Notes: a model not told the origin generated them from the sequence alone. A stretch of DNA of 64,000 nucleotides from an uncultured Clostridia bacterium (GCA_946183365.1 CAMHAH010000002.1:62001-126000), one strand, 5' to 3'; shown: positions 16,364 through 24,938, counted from the first letter of the stretch. Translations and numbers: made by a program.

Positions 16364-16451
16364 ATCGATTGTTTGCGGTGATACAGCCAAAAGAAATCGG
16401 CTTTTCAACGTTATATCTGCCGCCTGAGAGCGCCCTTTTTATGGTTTCCAT
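16350..16451 (-). CDS. short ORF (33 aa) overlapping the DUF1624 start
   Basis: An ATG at 16451 with AAGGAG five bases upstream opens a 33-codon frame (METIKRALSGGRYN...). It ends with TAA at 16350-16352, overlapping the DUF1624 ATG at 16363 in another frame. It may be a leader peptide that couples translation, or the remnant of a longer N-terminus. No family is recognised. Confidence 0.45.
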   Translation of the reverse strand: METIKRALSGGRYNVEKPISFGCITANNRYDRG

Positions 16452-16631
16452 ATAATCTCCTTGAAATAAATCGATAAATGTGGTATCATCGACATTGTTT
16501 GATGTGTTTGTTTAAAAAACGACATTATTACGATGAATGTCGGTCCGCGTTTGTTATTTTATTACATATACACTGCATAAGTCAAGCGGATATACAGACC
16601 CATAAAAAATTAGATATACAGAAGGTATACT

Positions 16632-18263
16632 ATGACTAAGACCATAGACGGAATAATGTATCTCAATATGCTTCGCGCGGGAGCTCAGAGACTGAACTCG
16701 AACCGTGAGGCTGTGAACGATCTTAATGTTTTCCCGATTCCCGACGGCGATACGGGCGACAATATGTTCATGACCGTTAACGCCGGCGCTTCAAGGACCG
16801 ACGTTAACGAGAGCGTGTCAGCGACCGCCGCCGACGCGGCGCGTGAGATGCTGCTCGGCGCGAGGGGCAACTCGGGCGTTATACTCTCGCGTATCTTCGC
16901 GGGCGTCGCAAAGGGCATGGATAAGGCGGATTCGCTCGATACCTCCGGCTTTATCAAGGCGATGAAAGCAGGCGTAGAAGAAGCCTACGCGGCTGTCAGC
17001 GACCCTGTAGAGGGCACCATCCTGACGGTGTTCAGAGAGGGTACAGAGAAGCTCTCCGCTGAGGCTCCCGAGAGCTTTGAGGAGCTCTTTGATATACTTA
17101 TCCCCGCGCTCGCGAGCTCCCTTGAGCGTACTCCCGAGCTCCTGGATGTACTGAGAGAAGCCGGTGTCGTTGACTCCGGCGGAGCGGGCATAGTATATAT
17201 CGCTCAGGGCATGAAAGAGGCCCTCGGCGGCGACCGTTTCGAGGCGCTTGTATCAGGCGGCGCCGCTCAGCAAAAGGTCGACCTTGACGCCTTTACCGAA
17301 GACAGCGTGCTTGAGTTCGGCTACTGCACCGAGTTTTTGCTGAGATTACAGAACAGCAAGGTGGATATCGAGATCTTTGACGTTGAGGCTTTCACGAATT
17401 GGCTGAATTCCGTAGGCGACTCTGTGGTCTGCTTCAAAGAGGGCAGTATCGTAAAAGTTCACGTTCATACAAAGACCCCGGGAGATATACTCAACCACTG
17501 TCAGCTATACGGTGAGTTTTTGACCACGAAGATAGAGAACATGACCATGCAGCATAACGAGAGCCACGGTATGCAGGAGCTAAAGCTCAGACAAAAGAAC
17601 AAGAAGCCCTACGGTATCGTGACCGTTGCGGCGGGTGACGGGCTCAAGGAGCTGTTTACCTCGCTCGGCTGTGATGTGGTCGTAGACGGCGGACAGAGCA
17701 TGAACCCTTCAGCCGAGGATCTGGTCAAGGCGTTCGACGAGGTCTGCGCCGAGGTCATCTATGTGTTCCCGAACAACAGCAATATCCTCTTGACTGCCGA
17801 ACAGGCGGCTCAGCTCTATAAATTCTCGGATATCCGCATAATACGCACAAAGACCGTCGGCGAGGGCTACGCGGCTGTATCGATGTTCGACCCCTCGGCG
17901 GGTACTCCCGAAGAGATAACCGAGGGTCTCAACGCGATAGCGGCTGAGGTCGTGACGGGTATGGTATCCCGCGCTTCACGCGACGTCAGCGGAGAGGTCG
18001 AGGTTAAAAAGGACGATTATATCGGCTTTGTAGGCGATCATATATATGTAGACGCAAAGTCGCCCGAAGAGGCTATGATATCTCTGTGCGAGAGTTTGAA
18101 CGCGGGCGGCTATGATATCCTGCTGATACTCGCCGGCGCCGAGCCCGACGACAACGAGGCGGCAAAACTCGCGGACACATTGAGCAAAAGCTATAGGCGC
18201 TCTGAGGTCATAATGGTCAACGGCGGCCAGCCGATCTATGATTATATACTTATACTGGAATAA
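16632..18263 (+). CDS. fakA: fatty acid kinase catalytic subunit FakA (DAK2/YloV family)
   Basis: The 543-residue protein has the usual FakA length. An N-terminal DhaL-type ATP-binding domain contains NVFPIPDGDTGDNMFMT (Mg-binding Asp cluster, residues 32-48) and LLGARGNSGVILSRIF (residues 74-89). A middle domain contains FGYCTEFLLR and VHVHTKTPGDILNHC, and a C-terminal DegV-like domain ends NGGQPIYDYILILE. FakA phosphorylates exogenous fatty acids held by FakB; the acyl-phosphate feeds PlsY or, through PlsX, acyl-ACP. fakB follows 41 nt later and plsX and acpP lie downstream. The 130 bp upstream show no convincing promoter to me. Confidence 0.94.
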   Translation: MTKTIDGIMYLNMLRAGAQRLNSNREAVNDLNVFPIPDGDTGDNMFMTVNAGASRTDVNESVSATAADAAREMLLGARGNSGVILSRIFAGVAKGMDKADSLDTSGFIKAMKAGVEEAYAAVSDPVEGTILTVFREGTEKLSAEAPESFEELFDILIPALASSLERTPELLDVLREAGVVDSGGAGIVYIAQGMKEALGGDRFEALVSGGAAQQKVDLDAFTEDSVLEFGYCTEFLLRLQNSKVDIEIFDVEAFTNWLNSVGDSVVCFKEGSIVKVHVHTKTPGDILNHCQLYGEFLTTKIENMTMQHNESHGMQELKLRQKNKKPYGIVTVAAGDGLKELFTSLGCDVVVDGGQSMNPSAEDLVKAFDEVCAEVIYVFPNNSNILLTAEQAAQLYKFSDIRIIRTKTVGEGYAAVSMFDPSAGTPEEITEGLNAIAAEVVTGMVSRASRDVSGEVEVKKDDYIGFVGDHIYVDAKSPEEAMISLCESLNAGGYDILLILAGAEPDDNEAAKLADTLSKSYRRSEVIMVNGGQPIYDYILILE

Positions 18264-18304
18264 TTTTTATTATTGTAAAGCGTTTTATAATAAAGGAGAG
18301 AGCT

Positions 18305-19180
18305 ATGTTAGTATTATTCACCGATACCGATACCGATATCACCCCCGCAGAAGCTAAGGAGTTCGGATATCATTTGATAAGCATGCCGTATTCCATCGAC
18401 GGCGTTACCACCTATCCATATGAGGTTTTTGACGAGTTCGACGCTCATGCCTTCTATGATAAGCTGCGCGCCGGCGCTCTGCCGAACACCTCGGCTATCT
18501 CCGAACAGAGATACAAGGATTATTTTGAGCCCATCTTCAAAGCGGGCGACGATATCCTGTATGTGCATTTCTCGCGAAATATGACGGCTACATTCGACAA
18601 CATGGATATCGCTGTCAAGGAGCTTCTTGAGAAGTATCCAGACAGAAAATTCTATGAGATAGATACCAAGGGCATCACCATCTGCTCGCTCATGGCGGTC
18701 AAAGAGATCGGCGATATGTATAAGGCGGGCAAGAGCATTGACGAGATACTCGAATGGTCAAAGACCGAGATCGATAAGGTAGCGTGCTACTTCTTTGCCG
18801 ATGATCTCAAGTTCTTCCGTCACAGCGGCAGGGTCTCGGGTATCGCCGGCACTATGGGAACGCTCTTAGGCATCAGACCCATCATCTATATGAACGAAGA
18901 GGGCAAGATGGTCTCTGTAGGTAAAGAAAAGGGCAGAGTTAAGGCCATGGAGCGCCTTGTAGCCTATGTAGACGAGCTCGGCGAGGATATCAAGGCTCAC
19001 CGCGTCATCATCGGCAACACCGACAGCCGCGATATCGCCGAAGAGATCGAGAAGATGCTCAAACAGCGTTACGGCAGCGACCTGCGCACAGAGATCTGTG
19101 ACGTAAATCCCACCGCGGGCAGCCACTGCGGTCCCAATACTGTCGGCGTTTGTTTCCACGGCAAGAGAAGATCCGTATAA
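18305..19180 (+). CDS. fakB: DegV family fatty-acid-binding protein (FakB)
   Basis: The 291-residue protein has a FakB/DegV fold. The N-terminal lobe carries PNTSAISEQRYKDYF (ligand Thr/Ser loop) and VHFSRNMTATFDN, where the usual SGTYQSA is altered. The second lobe has FFRHSGRVSGIAGTMGTLLGIRPI and the conserved SHCGPNTVGV His. FakB binds a fatty acid and presents its carboxyl group to FakA for phosphorylation. AAGGAGAG precedes the ATG. Direct adjacency to fakA makes this the partner subunit; chain specificity cannot be read from sequence. Confidence 0.92.
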   Translation: MLVLFTDTDTDITPAEAKEFGYHLISMPYSIDGVTTYPYEVFDEFDAHAFYDKLRAGALPNTSAISEQRYKDYFEPIFKAGDDILYVHFSRNMTATFDNMDIAVKELLEKYPDRKFYEIDTKGITICSLMAVKEIGDMYKAGKSIDEILEWSKTEIDKVACYFFADDLKFFRHSGRVSGIAGTMGTLLGIRPIIYMNEEGKMVSVGKEKGRVKAMERLVAYVDELGEDIKAHRVIIGNTDSRDIAEEIEKMLKQRYGSDLRTEICDVNPTAGSHCGPNTVGVCFHGKRRSV

Positions 19181-19243
19181 AACCACAGGTGTTTTCTCGG
19201 CGCAAACTCAAAGGATCACACTTATCCGATCAAAGAGGTAGCT

Positions 19244-20365
19244 ATGATCACTGTAAGAGAAGTCAAAACAAAAAAGGAGCAGAGACAGTTCATAGAGCTT
19301 CCGCTCAGATTATATAAGGATAACCCGTACTTTGTGCCGCCGCTCTACGGCGATGAGAAGAAGATGTTCTCACAGGACTTTATCTACAACGATTGCTGTG
19401 ATATCATAAACCTTCTCGCCTTTGACGGCGACGAGCCCGTCGGCCGCATACAGGGTATCGTCCAGCGGGCGTCCAATGAAAAGAACAACGAGAAGCGGGC
19501 GCGCTTTACCCGCTTTGATACCGTAGATAATAAAGAGGTGTCCCAAAAGCTCTTTTCAGCCTTTGAGAAATGGGCTGTCAATATGGGTATGGATACCGCC
19601 TGCGGTCCGCTGGGCTTCAGCGATCTTGAGCGCGAGGGTCTGCTCGTAGAGGGCTTTGACGAGCTGTCGACCTTTGAGGAGCAGTATAACGCCGAGTATT
19701 ACGGCGGTCATATAGAGAGCCTCGGATATGAGAAAGAGGTAGACTGGCTCGAGTTCAAGCTCTATCTGCCGGATGAAGACGACGGCAAGATGAAGAAGAT
19801 GGCAGATTTTATCATGAAGCGATATAATCTGCATATCGGCGAAGCTAAGAATATCGACGATTTCATCAAGAGATACGGCGACGACTTTTTCTCTCTGATA
19901 GATAAGGGCTATGAGGACCTCTACGGTACCGTTCCGTTCACCGAGGGCATGAAGAATGAGATAATCAAATCGTTCAAGCTTATAGTCGACCTCAAGCACG
20001 TCGCTGTAATCCTTGACGAGAACAACCGCGCCGTATGTATCGGTATCTGCTTCCCGTCTATAGCGAGGGCTGTTCAGAAGTCCGGCGGCAGATTAACTCC
20101 CGCCGCGATATTCAGACTGCTCAGGGCTATCAAAAAGCCGAATATCATAGATCTCGGTCTGATAGCAGTAGACCCCACATACCTCAACCGCGGAGTTTCG
20201 GCTGTCGTATGCAGCGCCGTTATTGATATGCTGAAAAACGACGGTATCGAATACGCCGAGACCAATCTGAACCTCGAGACAAACTATTCGATACTCAATC
20301 AGTGGAAGCGCTTCAAGTCGGTCAATCATAAACGCCGCAGAGCGTATGTAAAGAGGCTTAAGTGA
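19244..20365 (+). CDS. GNAT-fold N-acetyltransferase-like protein (YghO-like)
   Basis: The 373-residue protein has a family start (REVKTKKEQRQFIELPLRLYKDNPYFVPPLYGDEKKMF). A GNAT-like fold is split into two parts: VGRIQGIV and GPLGFSDLEREGLLVEGFD, then DLGLIAVDPTYLNRGVSAVVCSAVIDMLKNDGIEYAETNLNLETNYSI. This last segment carries an acyl-CoA-loop-like stretch. The substrate is unknown. It lies inside the fakA-fakB-plsX-acpP run, with plsX starting 1 nt after its stop, so a role in acyl transfer or lipid metabolism is a reasonable inference but is not shown by motif. Confidence 0.82.
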   Translation: MITVREVKTKKEQRQFIELPLRLYKDNPYFVPPLYGDEKKMFSQDFIYNDCCDIINLLAFDGDEPVGRIQGIVQRASNEKNNEKRARFTRFDTVDNKEVSQKLFSAFEKWAVNMGMDTACGPLGFSDLEREGLLVEGFDELSTFEEQYNAEYYGGHIESLGYEKEVDWLEFKLYLPDEDDGKMKKMADFIMKRYNLHIGEAKNIDDFIKRYGDDFFSLIDKGYEDLYGTVPFTEGMKNEIIKSFKLIVDLKHVAVILDENNRAVCIGICFPSIARAVQKSGGRLTPAAIFRLLRAIKKPNIIDLGLIAVDPTYLNRGVSAVVCSAVIDMLKNDGIEYAETNLNLETNYSILNQWKRFKSVNHKRRRAYVKRLK

Positions 20366-20366
20366 T

Positions 20367-21374
20367 ATGAAGATAATCGTAGACTGCTTCGGCGGCGACA
20401 AAAGCCCCTCGGCGAACGTAGAGGGCGCGGTGCTCGCGTTAAAGGAACACAATGACCTCAGCCTGATACTCACAGGCGACGAGGCTCTTATAAAAGCTGA
20501 GCTCGACAGGCTTTCTTACGGCGGCGACAGGGTAGAGATCGTCCATGCTCCGGACGTCATCACAGGCGAGGATAAGCCCACCGACGCCATCCGTCTCAAG
20601 CGCGAGAGCTCGATGGTTAAAGCTGTCATCATGCTCAAAAAGGAGCAGGATATCGCGGGTCTGGTATCGACCGGCGCTACGGGCGCTCTCATTACCGCCG
20701 CGACCGTGCGTATAGGACGTATACGCGGTATACGCCGACCGGCGTTCTGTCCCGTTCTGCCGACCATGAACGGCGGTATAGTCGGTATCTGCGACTCGGG
20801 CGCAAACGTAGATATCACCCCAGATATGCTGTTACACCAGGCTATACTCGGCTCGGCTTATCTAAAGAATGTCTACGGGGTAAAATCACCTCGCGTAGCT
20901 ATGCTGAACATCGGCACCGAGAGCGAGAAGGGCGACGATCTGAGAAAGACAGCTTACCCCATGCTCAAGGCTTGCGACAGCATAGACTTCGTCGGCAACA
21001 TGGAGAGCCGCGACCTGCTCTCGGGCAAATACGACCTCGTGGTATGCGACGGCTTCTCGGGCAACGTACTGGTCAAGACTACCGAGGGCACGGCGCTCGA
21101 GCTGCTCAAAAAGCTGAAAAAGGATATCTACTCAAAGACCGTATACAAGCTCGGCGCTCTGCTGATGAAGAAGATGTTCATGGAGGAAAAAGAGTTCATG
21201 AACTATCACAACTACGGCGGTTCGGTGCTGCTCGGTTGTGAAAAGACCATAGTCAAGGGTCACGGCAGCTCAGACGCGAACGCCGTGAAGATCTGTATAG
21301 ATCAGGCATACAGGATGTCATCGGGCGCTATGTATAAAGAGGTAGAAGAAGCGCTCGCTAAGATAGATCAATGA
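20367..21374 (+). CDS. plsX: phosphate acyltransferase PlsX
   Basis: The 335-residue protein begins MKIIVDCFGGDKSPSANVEGA, the PlsX signature (usually DAMGGDxxP). GLVSTGATGALITAA, RPAFCPVLPTMNGG, ICDSGANVDITPDML, MLNIGTESEKGDDL and CDGFSGNVLVKTTEG follow in order. PlsX interconverts acyl-ACP and acyl-phosphate, giving the donor for PlsY in phosphatidic acid synthesis. acpP follows 37 nt downstream. Together with FakA/FakB the operon connects exogenous and endogenous fatty acids to membrane lipid. Confidence 0.96.
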   Translation: MKIIVDCFGGDKSPSANVEGAVLALKEHNDLSLILTGDEALIKAELDRLSYGGDRVEIVHAPDVITGEDKPTDAIRLKRESSMVKAVIMLKKEQDIAGLVSTGATGALITAATVRIGRIRGIRRPAFCPVLPTMNGGIVGICDSGANVDITPDMLLHQAILGSAYLKNVYGVKSPRVAMLNIGTESEKGDDLRKTAYPMLKACDSIDFVGNMESRDLLSGKYDLVVCDGFSGNVLVKTTEGTALELLKKLKKDIYSKTVYKLGALLMKKMFMEEKEFMNYHNYGGSVLLGCEKTIVKGHGSSDANAVKICIDQAYRMSSGAMYKEVEEALAKIDQ

Positions 21375-21411
21375 TGACCGCGACCGCCAATTATATTAAG
21401 GAGAGATTATA

Positions 21412-21639
21412 ATGTTTGAAGAACTCAAAGTCATACTGGACGAACAGCTCCACTTAAACGGTAAGGAGATCACCCTTGAGAGCCGTATCAAAGAGGATCT
21501 CGGCGCTGACAGCCTCGATGTTTTGCAGATGCTCATGACCATCGAGGACGAAAAGGGTATAGTCATCCCCGACGAGGAGCTGGCGACCTTCGAGACCGTA
21601 GGAGATATCGTAAAATATCTCGAAACCAATAACAAATGA
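21412..21639 (+). CDS. acpP: acyl carrier protein
   Basis: The 75-residue acidic protein has DLGADSLDVLQML, with the phosphopantetheine-bearing serine at residue 34. The four-helix ACP layout is complete through FETVGDIVKYLETN. AGGAGAG precedes the ATG. It carries growing acyl chains and is the partner of PlsX in the same operon. Confidence 0.96.
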   Translation: MFEELKVILDEQLHLNGKEITLESRIKEDLGADSLDVLQMLMTIEDEKGIVIPDEELATFETVGDIVKYLETNNK

Positions 21640-21656
21640 TATGGTAAACGAAGAAC

Positions 21657-21692
21657 AGCCCGTCACGGAGTTATCCGCGGCGGGCGTTTCTT
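21657..21692 (+). terminator. probable terminator after acpP
   Basis: GCCCG (21658-21662) with CGGGC (21681-21685), plus inner GGA/TCC pairs, form an imperfect stem followed by GTTTCTT. Confidence 0.5.
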
Positions 21693-21715
21693 ATACTGAT
21701 CTTTGATAAAATGCG

Positions 21716-21800
21716 AAAAAGAAAGCGTGCGCTTGGAGCGCGATTTCGTTTACCTATCGCTCGTGCGCACGCAGTGCGCTGCTGAGTATGGACTATAAAA
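21716..21800 (+). repeat. dispersed repeat family 2 (AAGAAAGCGTGCG), copy 1
   Basis: About 80 bp from AAAGAAAGCGTGCGC to GGACTATAAA, containing CGATTTCGTTTACC and ATCGCTCGTGCGCACGCAG. It is nearly identical to the reverse complement of 43010-43092. It lies between the convergent acpP and rpsT genes, with no ORF. Confidence 0.8.
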
Positions 21801-21896
21801 ATTTTTATTTGACAGATGTTACCCCAATAATTCAATTTGTATACTTTATCTTTGTAAACAAAAAACTATACTGTTTGATTTAACTTTCTCTCAAAC

Positions 21897-21924
21897 AAAA
21901 AAAGCAGGCACAACGCCTGCTTTT
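21897..21924 (-). terminator. rpsT terminator
   Basis: AAAAGCAGGC and GCCTGCTTTT pair around a 5 nt loop; on the minus strand the stem is followed by a run of seven T. Confidence 0.85.
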
Positions 21925-21945
21925 AAGGTTATTCGTTTACAGCGA

Positions 21946-22206
21946 TCAAGCGGACTTGTTGAGACGCTTTGCAAGAGAAGACTTCGCTCTGGCAGCGGTA
22001 TTCTTATGCATAAGGCCCTTAGCGACAGCCTGGTCGATCTTCTTAGTAGCAAGACGTACCGCCTCAGCCTTATTATCAGCGTTTGTATCGACCGCGATGT
22101 ATGCCTTCTTGACATATGTCTTAAGAGCAGACTTGAGGGCCTTGTTCTGGGCTGTCTTGGTTGCGATAACCTTAACGCGCTTCTTAGCTGATTTAATATT
22201 CGGCAT
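21946..22206 (-). CDS. rpsT: 30S ribosomal protein S20
   Basis: The 86-residue, highly basic protein begins MPNIKSAKKRVKVIATKTAQNKALKSALKTYVKKA and ends AARAKSSLAKRLNKSA, the typical three-helix S20. It binds 16S rRNA early in 30S assembly. AAGGAGGTG precedes the ATG. It has its own promoter (22298-22326), a leader of about 85 nt and a terminator at 21897. Confidence 0.97.
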   Translation of the reverse strand: MPNIKSAKKRVKVIATKTAQNKALKSALKTYVKKAYIAVDTNADNKAEAVRLATKKIDQAVAKGLMHKNTAARAKSSLAKRLNKSA

Positions 22207-22297
22207 TGTCCCACCTCCTTAAATTAGCGATAAATAGTATCCGCGACCGGTTTAACACGGCGCCGATCACGGCAATCAACGTTTTCACGTACAATCA

Positions 22298-22326
22298 ATA
22301 ATACCATTAACAGGCTCAAAATGCAA
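22298..22326 (-). promoter_or_regulatory. rpsT promoter
   Basis: On the minus strand TTGCAT (22321-22326) and TATTAT (22298-22303) are 17 bp apart, giving a leader of about 85 nt before rpsT. Confidence 0.7.
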
Positions 22327-22403
22327 GTATTTTATGAAATTTATGTCTAATTTTTTCAGAATTGTATGTCATCGTGCGCACGCATACAATATGTTGTTGC
22401 CGT

Positions 22404-22655
22404 TCAGCTTCTCCTGTTCTTGAAATACCAGATAAAACACAGTATCAGCACCACCAGAGCTACGCCTCTGTATATCCAGCCGTATACTCCGCTCTTCATA
22501 TCCACACCCGATACGGTGTTGATGAGCTCCCATACCGCCAAGAATACAAGGAACCCCGACAGGATGAAGAGTATGGGCGTGCGGTTGCGCTTTATCGCGG
22601 TGTACAGCATATAGCCTGCCAGCACAAGCCATACCGCGGTGTAAAGATAGCCCAT
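22404..22655 (-). CDS. hypothetical small membrane protein
   Basis: The 83-residue protein has three hydrophobic segments (YLYTAVWLVLAGYMLYTAI, PILFILSGFLVFLAVWELI, WIYRGVALVVLILCFIWYF) and a basic end (KNRRS). Its ATG overlaps the stop of the upstream gene (TAATG), so the two are co-translated. No known family is recognised. The gene pair is probably one membrane unit. Confidence 0.7.
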   Translation of the reverse strand: MGYLYTAVWLVLAGYMLYTAIKRNRTPILFILSGFLVFLAVWELINTVSGVDMKSGVYGWIYRGVALVVLILCFIWYFKNRRS

Positions 22656-22933
22656 TATTTATCCCTCTTCTTGCGCTTTGATTTTGAGCGGGTCATTATC
22701 AGGATGAAGATGTAGTACAGCACTATCAGTATGGTGCCGATACGGTCAACATAGCCCGGCACCTGCGACGAGGGGTAGATATCGAGGATAAGATAAGAGA
22801 AAATATGCCAGGCTCCCTGAAAGATGAGGTAAAACGCCATGGGTCTGAGCAGGGTTATCTTGCGAAAATATGGCGTGAGCATGATTATAGCCGCCGCGAA
22901 GCATACGACAGCCGTGATTATGGCAAGTATCAT
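22655..22933 (-). CDS. hypothetical small membrane protein
   Basis: The 92-residue protein from the ATG at 22933 has a GGAG site upstream. The longer TTG-started reading to 22993 would start inside the -35 box and is rejected. Three membrane segments (ILAIITAVVCFAAAIIML, MAFYLIFQGAWHIFSYLIL, RIGTILIVLYYIFILIMT) end in a strongly basic tail (RSKSKRKKRDK). The function is unknown. It overlaps the following small membrane gene. Confidence 0.7.
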   Translation of the reverse strand: MILAIITAVVCFAAAIIMLTPYFRKITLLRPMAFYLIFQGAWHIFSYLILDIYPSSQVPGYVDRIGTILIVLYYIFILIMTRSKSKRKKRDK

Positions 22934-22964
22934 GGTATCAACTCCGTGTATTATATATGTATAC

Positions 22965-22993
22965 AGTATAGGCGTTTTGTCGTAAAATGTCAA
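22965..22993 (-). promoter_or_regulatory. promoter of the two small membrane genes
   Basis: On the minus strand TTGACA (22988-22993) and TATACT (22965-22970) are 17 bp apart, a near-consensus sigma-A promoter. Confidence 0.85.
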
Positions 22994-23134
22994 CTTAAAC
23001 GGGCAACCGTTATATATGTGACAGTAATAATATAAATTCGAGATTATTGCCGATTAACATTATAATATGAAGCCCGGTCGCCATCACAAAAAAGGATATA
23101 TTTCCTACTTTACAAAAAATTCACAAATATGATA

Positions 23135-23162
23135 TTGACTTTTTCTGATTTTAGGGTATACT
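23135..23162 (+). promoter_or_regulatory. heat-shock operon promoter
   Basis: TTGACT at 23135-23140 and TATACT at 23157-23162 are 16 bp apart, immediately upstream of the CIRCE operator. Confidence 0.8.
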
Positions 23163-23174
23163 AAGTATTGTAAG

Positions 23175-23201
23175 TTAGCACTCGACCATCGAGAGTGCTA
23201 A
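23175..23201 (+). promoter_or_regulatory. CIRCE operator (HrcA binding site)
   Basis: TTAGCACTC-N9-GAGTGCTAA is a perfect match to the CIRCE consensus, placed just after the transcription start of the hrcA operon. HrcA, folded with help from GroEL, represses from this site at normal temperature. Confidence 0.97.
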
Positions 23202-23246
23202 ATACAAATCAAAGCGCTCCGAGGCTTTTGCAAAGGAGGCGACGGT

Positions 23247-24266
23247 ATGGGGCTCGCTTTACGAAAAGAGAAGATACTGTCCGCTGTTGTTGAGAGCTAC
23301 ATCCGCTCGGGTGAGCCTATCGGTTCAAAGGCGCTTCAGACAGAGACCGACCTCGGCGTATCATCGGCGACCATACGCAACGAGCTCAAGGCGCTCGATG
23401 ACGAGGGCTATTTAAGACAGCCGCACACCTCGGCGGGCAGAGTTCCGACTAAGCTCGGCTACAGATATTATATAGATAACCTGATGAAGCCCGTGATCCT
23501 GCCCGAGAGACTGCGTGAGAGTATCGAACACGGCATCCGCTCAGGCACTCAGGCTCCCGAGAGTATCTTAAGCCGTACGGCAGGGGTGCTGTCACAGCTC
23601 AGCTCATCCGCCGCGGCGGCTACAACGCCGTCATCGGACGAGGCGAGGGTCCACAGGATACGGTTCGTATCGACGGGACGCCATACGTCAATGGCTGTTT
23701 TGGTCACCTCGAACGGCATGGTCAAGTCAAGATTGTTCAGATGTGAGTTCGTGCTCACGCCTCAGCTGTTGTCGATGTTTGACAAGGCTGTCAACGAGCA
23801 GTTCACGGGTGTGAAGCTCAGAGATATCGACCAGGGCTTTTTGCAGTCGGCGGCATCGGGAATGGGAGAGCTTACGCTGTTTATCCCGGACGTCTTAGTG
23901 GCGATATACGACGCGGTACAAAGCGCGCTCGATATAAACGTGACCGTCGCGGGACAGACAAATCTTCTGTTCTCTGACGCGTATGACTTCAACACAGCGC
24001 GCAACACGATACGTTTTCTGAATGACACAAAGGCTATATCGGGTCTATTGAACAACAGCAGGACCCATATGATATATCTCGGCGAGGAGAGCAAGATCCC
24101 CGAGCTGAGGGACAGCGCGGTAGTGACCGCCAGATATGAGATAAACGGCGAGAACGCCGGAGCCGTAGCGGTGATAGCTCCGCTGCGGATAGACTACAAA
24201 ACCATTATGAGCGAGGTCATCTTCGCGGCGGGCTGCGTCTCGCGGGCGATAGGCGATCTGCTTTAA
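23247..24266 (+). CDS. hrcA: heat-inducible transcription repressor HrcA
   Basis: The 339-residue protein begins with a winged helix (RKEKILSAVVESYIRSGEPIGSKAL...SSATIRNELKALDDEGYLRQPHTSAGRVPTKLGYRYYID). A GAF-like dimerisation domain follows, with the inserted domain in the middle and late GEESKIPELRDSAVVTARYEINGENAGAVAVIAPLRIDY. GGAGG precedes the ATG. It is the first gene of hrcA-grpE-dnaK-dnaJ, downstream of a perfect CIRCE, so autorepression is expected. Confidence 0.97.
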   Translation: MGLALRKEKILSAVVESYIRSGEPIGSKALQTETDLGVSSATIRNELKALDDEGYLRQPHTSAGRVPTKLGYRYYIDNLMKPVILPERLRESIEHGIRSGTQAPESILSRTAGVLSQLSSSAAAATTPSSDEARVHRIRFVSTGRHTSMAVLVTSNGMVKSRLFRCEFVLTPQLLSMFDKAVNEQFTGVKLRDIDQGFLQSAASGMGELTLFIPDVLVAIYDAVQSALDINVTVAGQTNLLFSDAYDFNTARNTIRFLNDTKAISGLLNNSRTHMIYLGEESKIPELRDSAVVTARYEINGENAGAVAVIAPLRIDYKTIMSEVIFAAGCVSRAIGDLL

Positions 24267-24279
24267 GGAGTGAATACCC

Positions 24280-24828
24280 ATGAAGAAAGAAAAGAAAAAG
24301 CCTGAGGTTGAAGAGACCGAGAAGGTCGAGGATCAGCCCGAAGAGGTAAAGGAAGAAGAAACCAAGGTCGAAGAACCCTCTGAAGAGGATAAGCTCAAAG
24401 AGGAGCTCAAGGCGGAGAAGGAGAAGTACTTGAGGCTCTATGCCGAGTACGACAACTACCGCAAGAGGACTTCAGCCGAGAAGCTTCAGATCTACGACGA
24501 CGCTACCGCGAGAGCGGTAAAGGAGCTCTTGCCTATGGCCGACAGCATGACCAACGCTCTCGCTCAGTTCGAGGGCAAGGAAGTGCCCGAGGAATTCAAA
24601 AAGGGCATGGAGATGATAGCTCAACAGCTCAAACAGAGCTTTGAGAAGCTAAAGGTAGAGCCGTTCTGTGAGGTGGGCGATACGTTCGACCCCGAGCTTC
24701 ACAACGCGGTTTCCATGACAGAGGATGAGAACCTGCCGCAGAATTCCATATCCGCTGTTTATCAGAAGGGCTACAAGATAGGCGACAAGATCATCCGCCA
24801 CGCTATGGTGGTAGTAGCAAACGCTTAA
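24280..24828 (+). CDS. grpE: nucleotide exchange factor GrpE
   Basis: The 182-residue protein has a very acidic, disordered start (residues 1-45, Glu/Lys rich). A long coiled coil follows (LKAEKEKYLRLYAEYDNYRKRT), then the beta-wing domain (VEPFCEVGDTFDPELHNAVSMTED, VYQKGYKIGDKIIRHAMVVVA). It releases ADP from DnaK. It starts 13 nt after hrcA with AAGGAG. Confidence 0.97.
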   Translation: MKKEKKKPEVEETEKVEDQPEEVKEEETKVEEPSEEDKLKEELKAEKEKYLRLYAEYDNYRKRTSAEKLQIYDDATARAVKELLPMADSMTNALAQFEGKEVPEEFKKGMEMIAQQLKQSFEKLKVEPFCEVGDTFDPELHNAVSMTEDENLPQNSISAVYQKGYKIGDKIIRHAMVVVANA

Positions 24829-24890
24829 ATGGTTATTACAGAGATCTATTTCTCTGTTGATCATATAAATCATAAGGTTAAACTATAAAT

Positions 24891-24920
24891 CCGGGAGGAG
24901 CAAGACCCTCCCCTACAAAA
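24891..24920 (-). repeat. short GC-rich hairpin repeat, family 3, copy 1
   Basis: CCGGGAGGAGCAAGACCCTC followed by CCCTACAA is the reverse complement of the repeat at 37551-37577 with one change. It lies between grpE and dnaK. Confidence 0.65.
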
Positions 24921-24938
24921 ATAATCGGAGGTATTATT

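Noticed and set aside
16500..16620. FapR-type or sigma-A site upstream of fakA
   Set aside because: No adequately spaced promoter boxes and no convincing match to the FapR operator could be found by eye.
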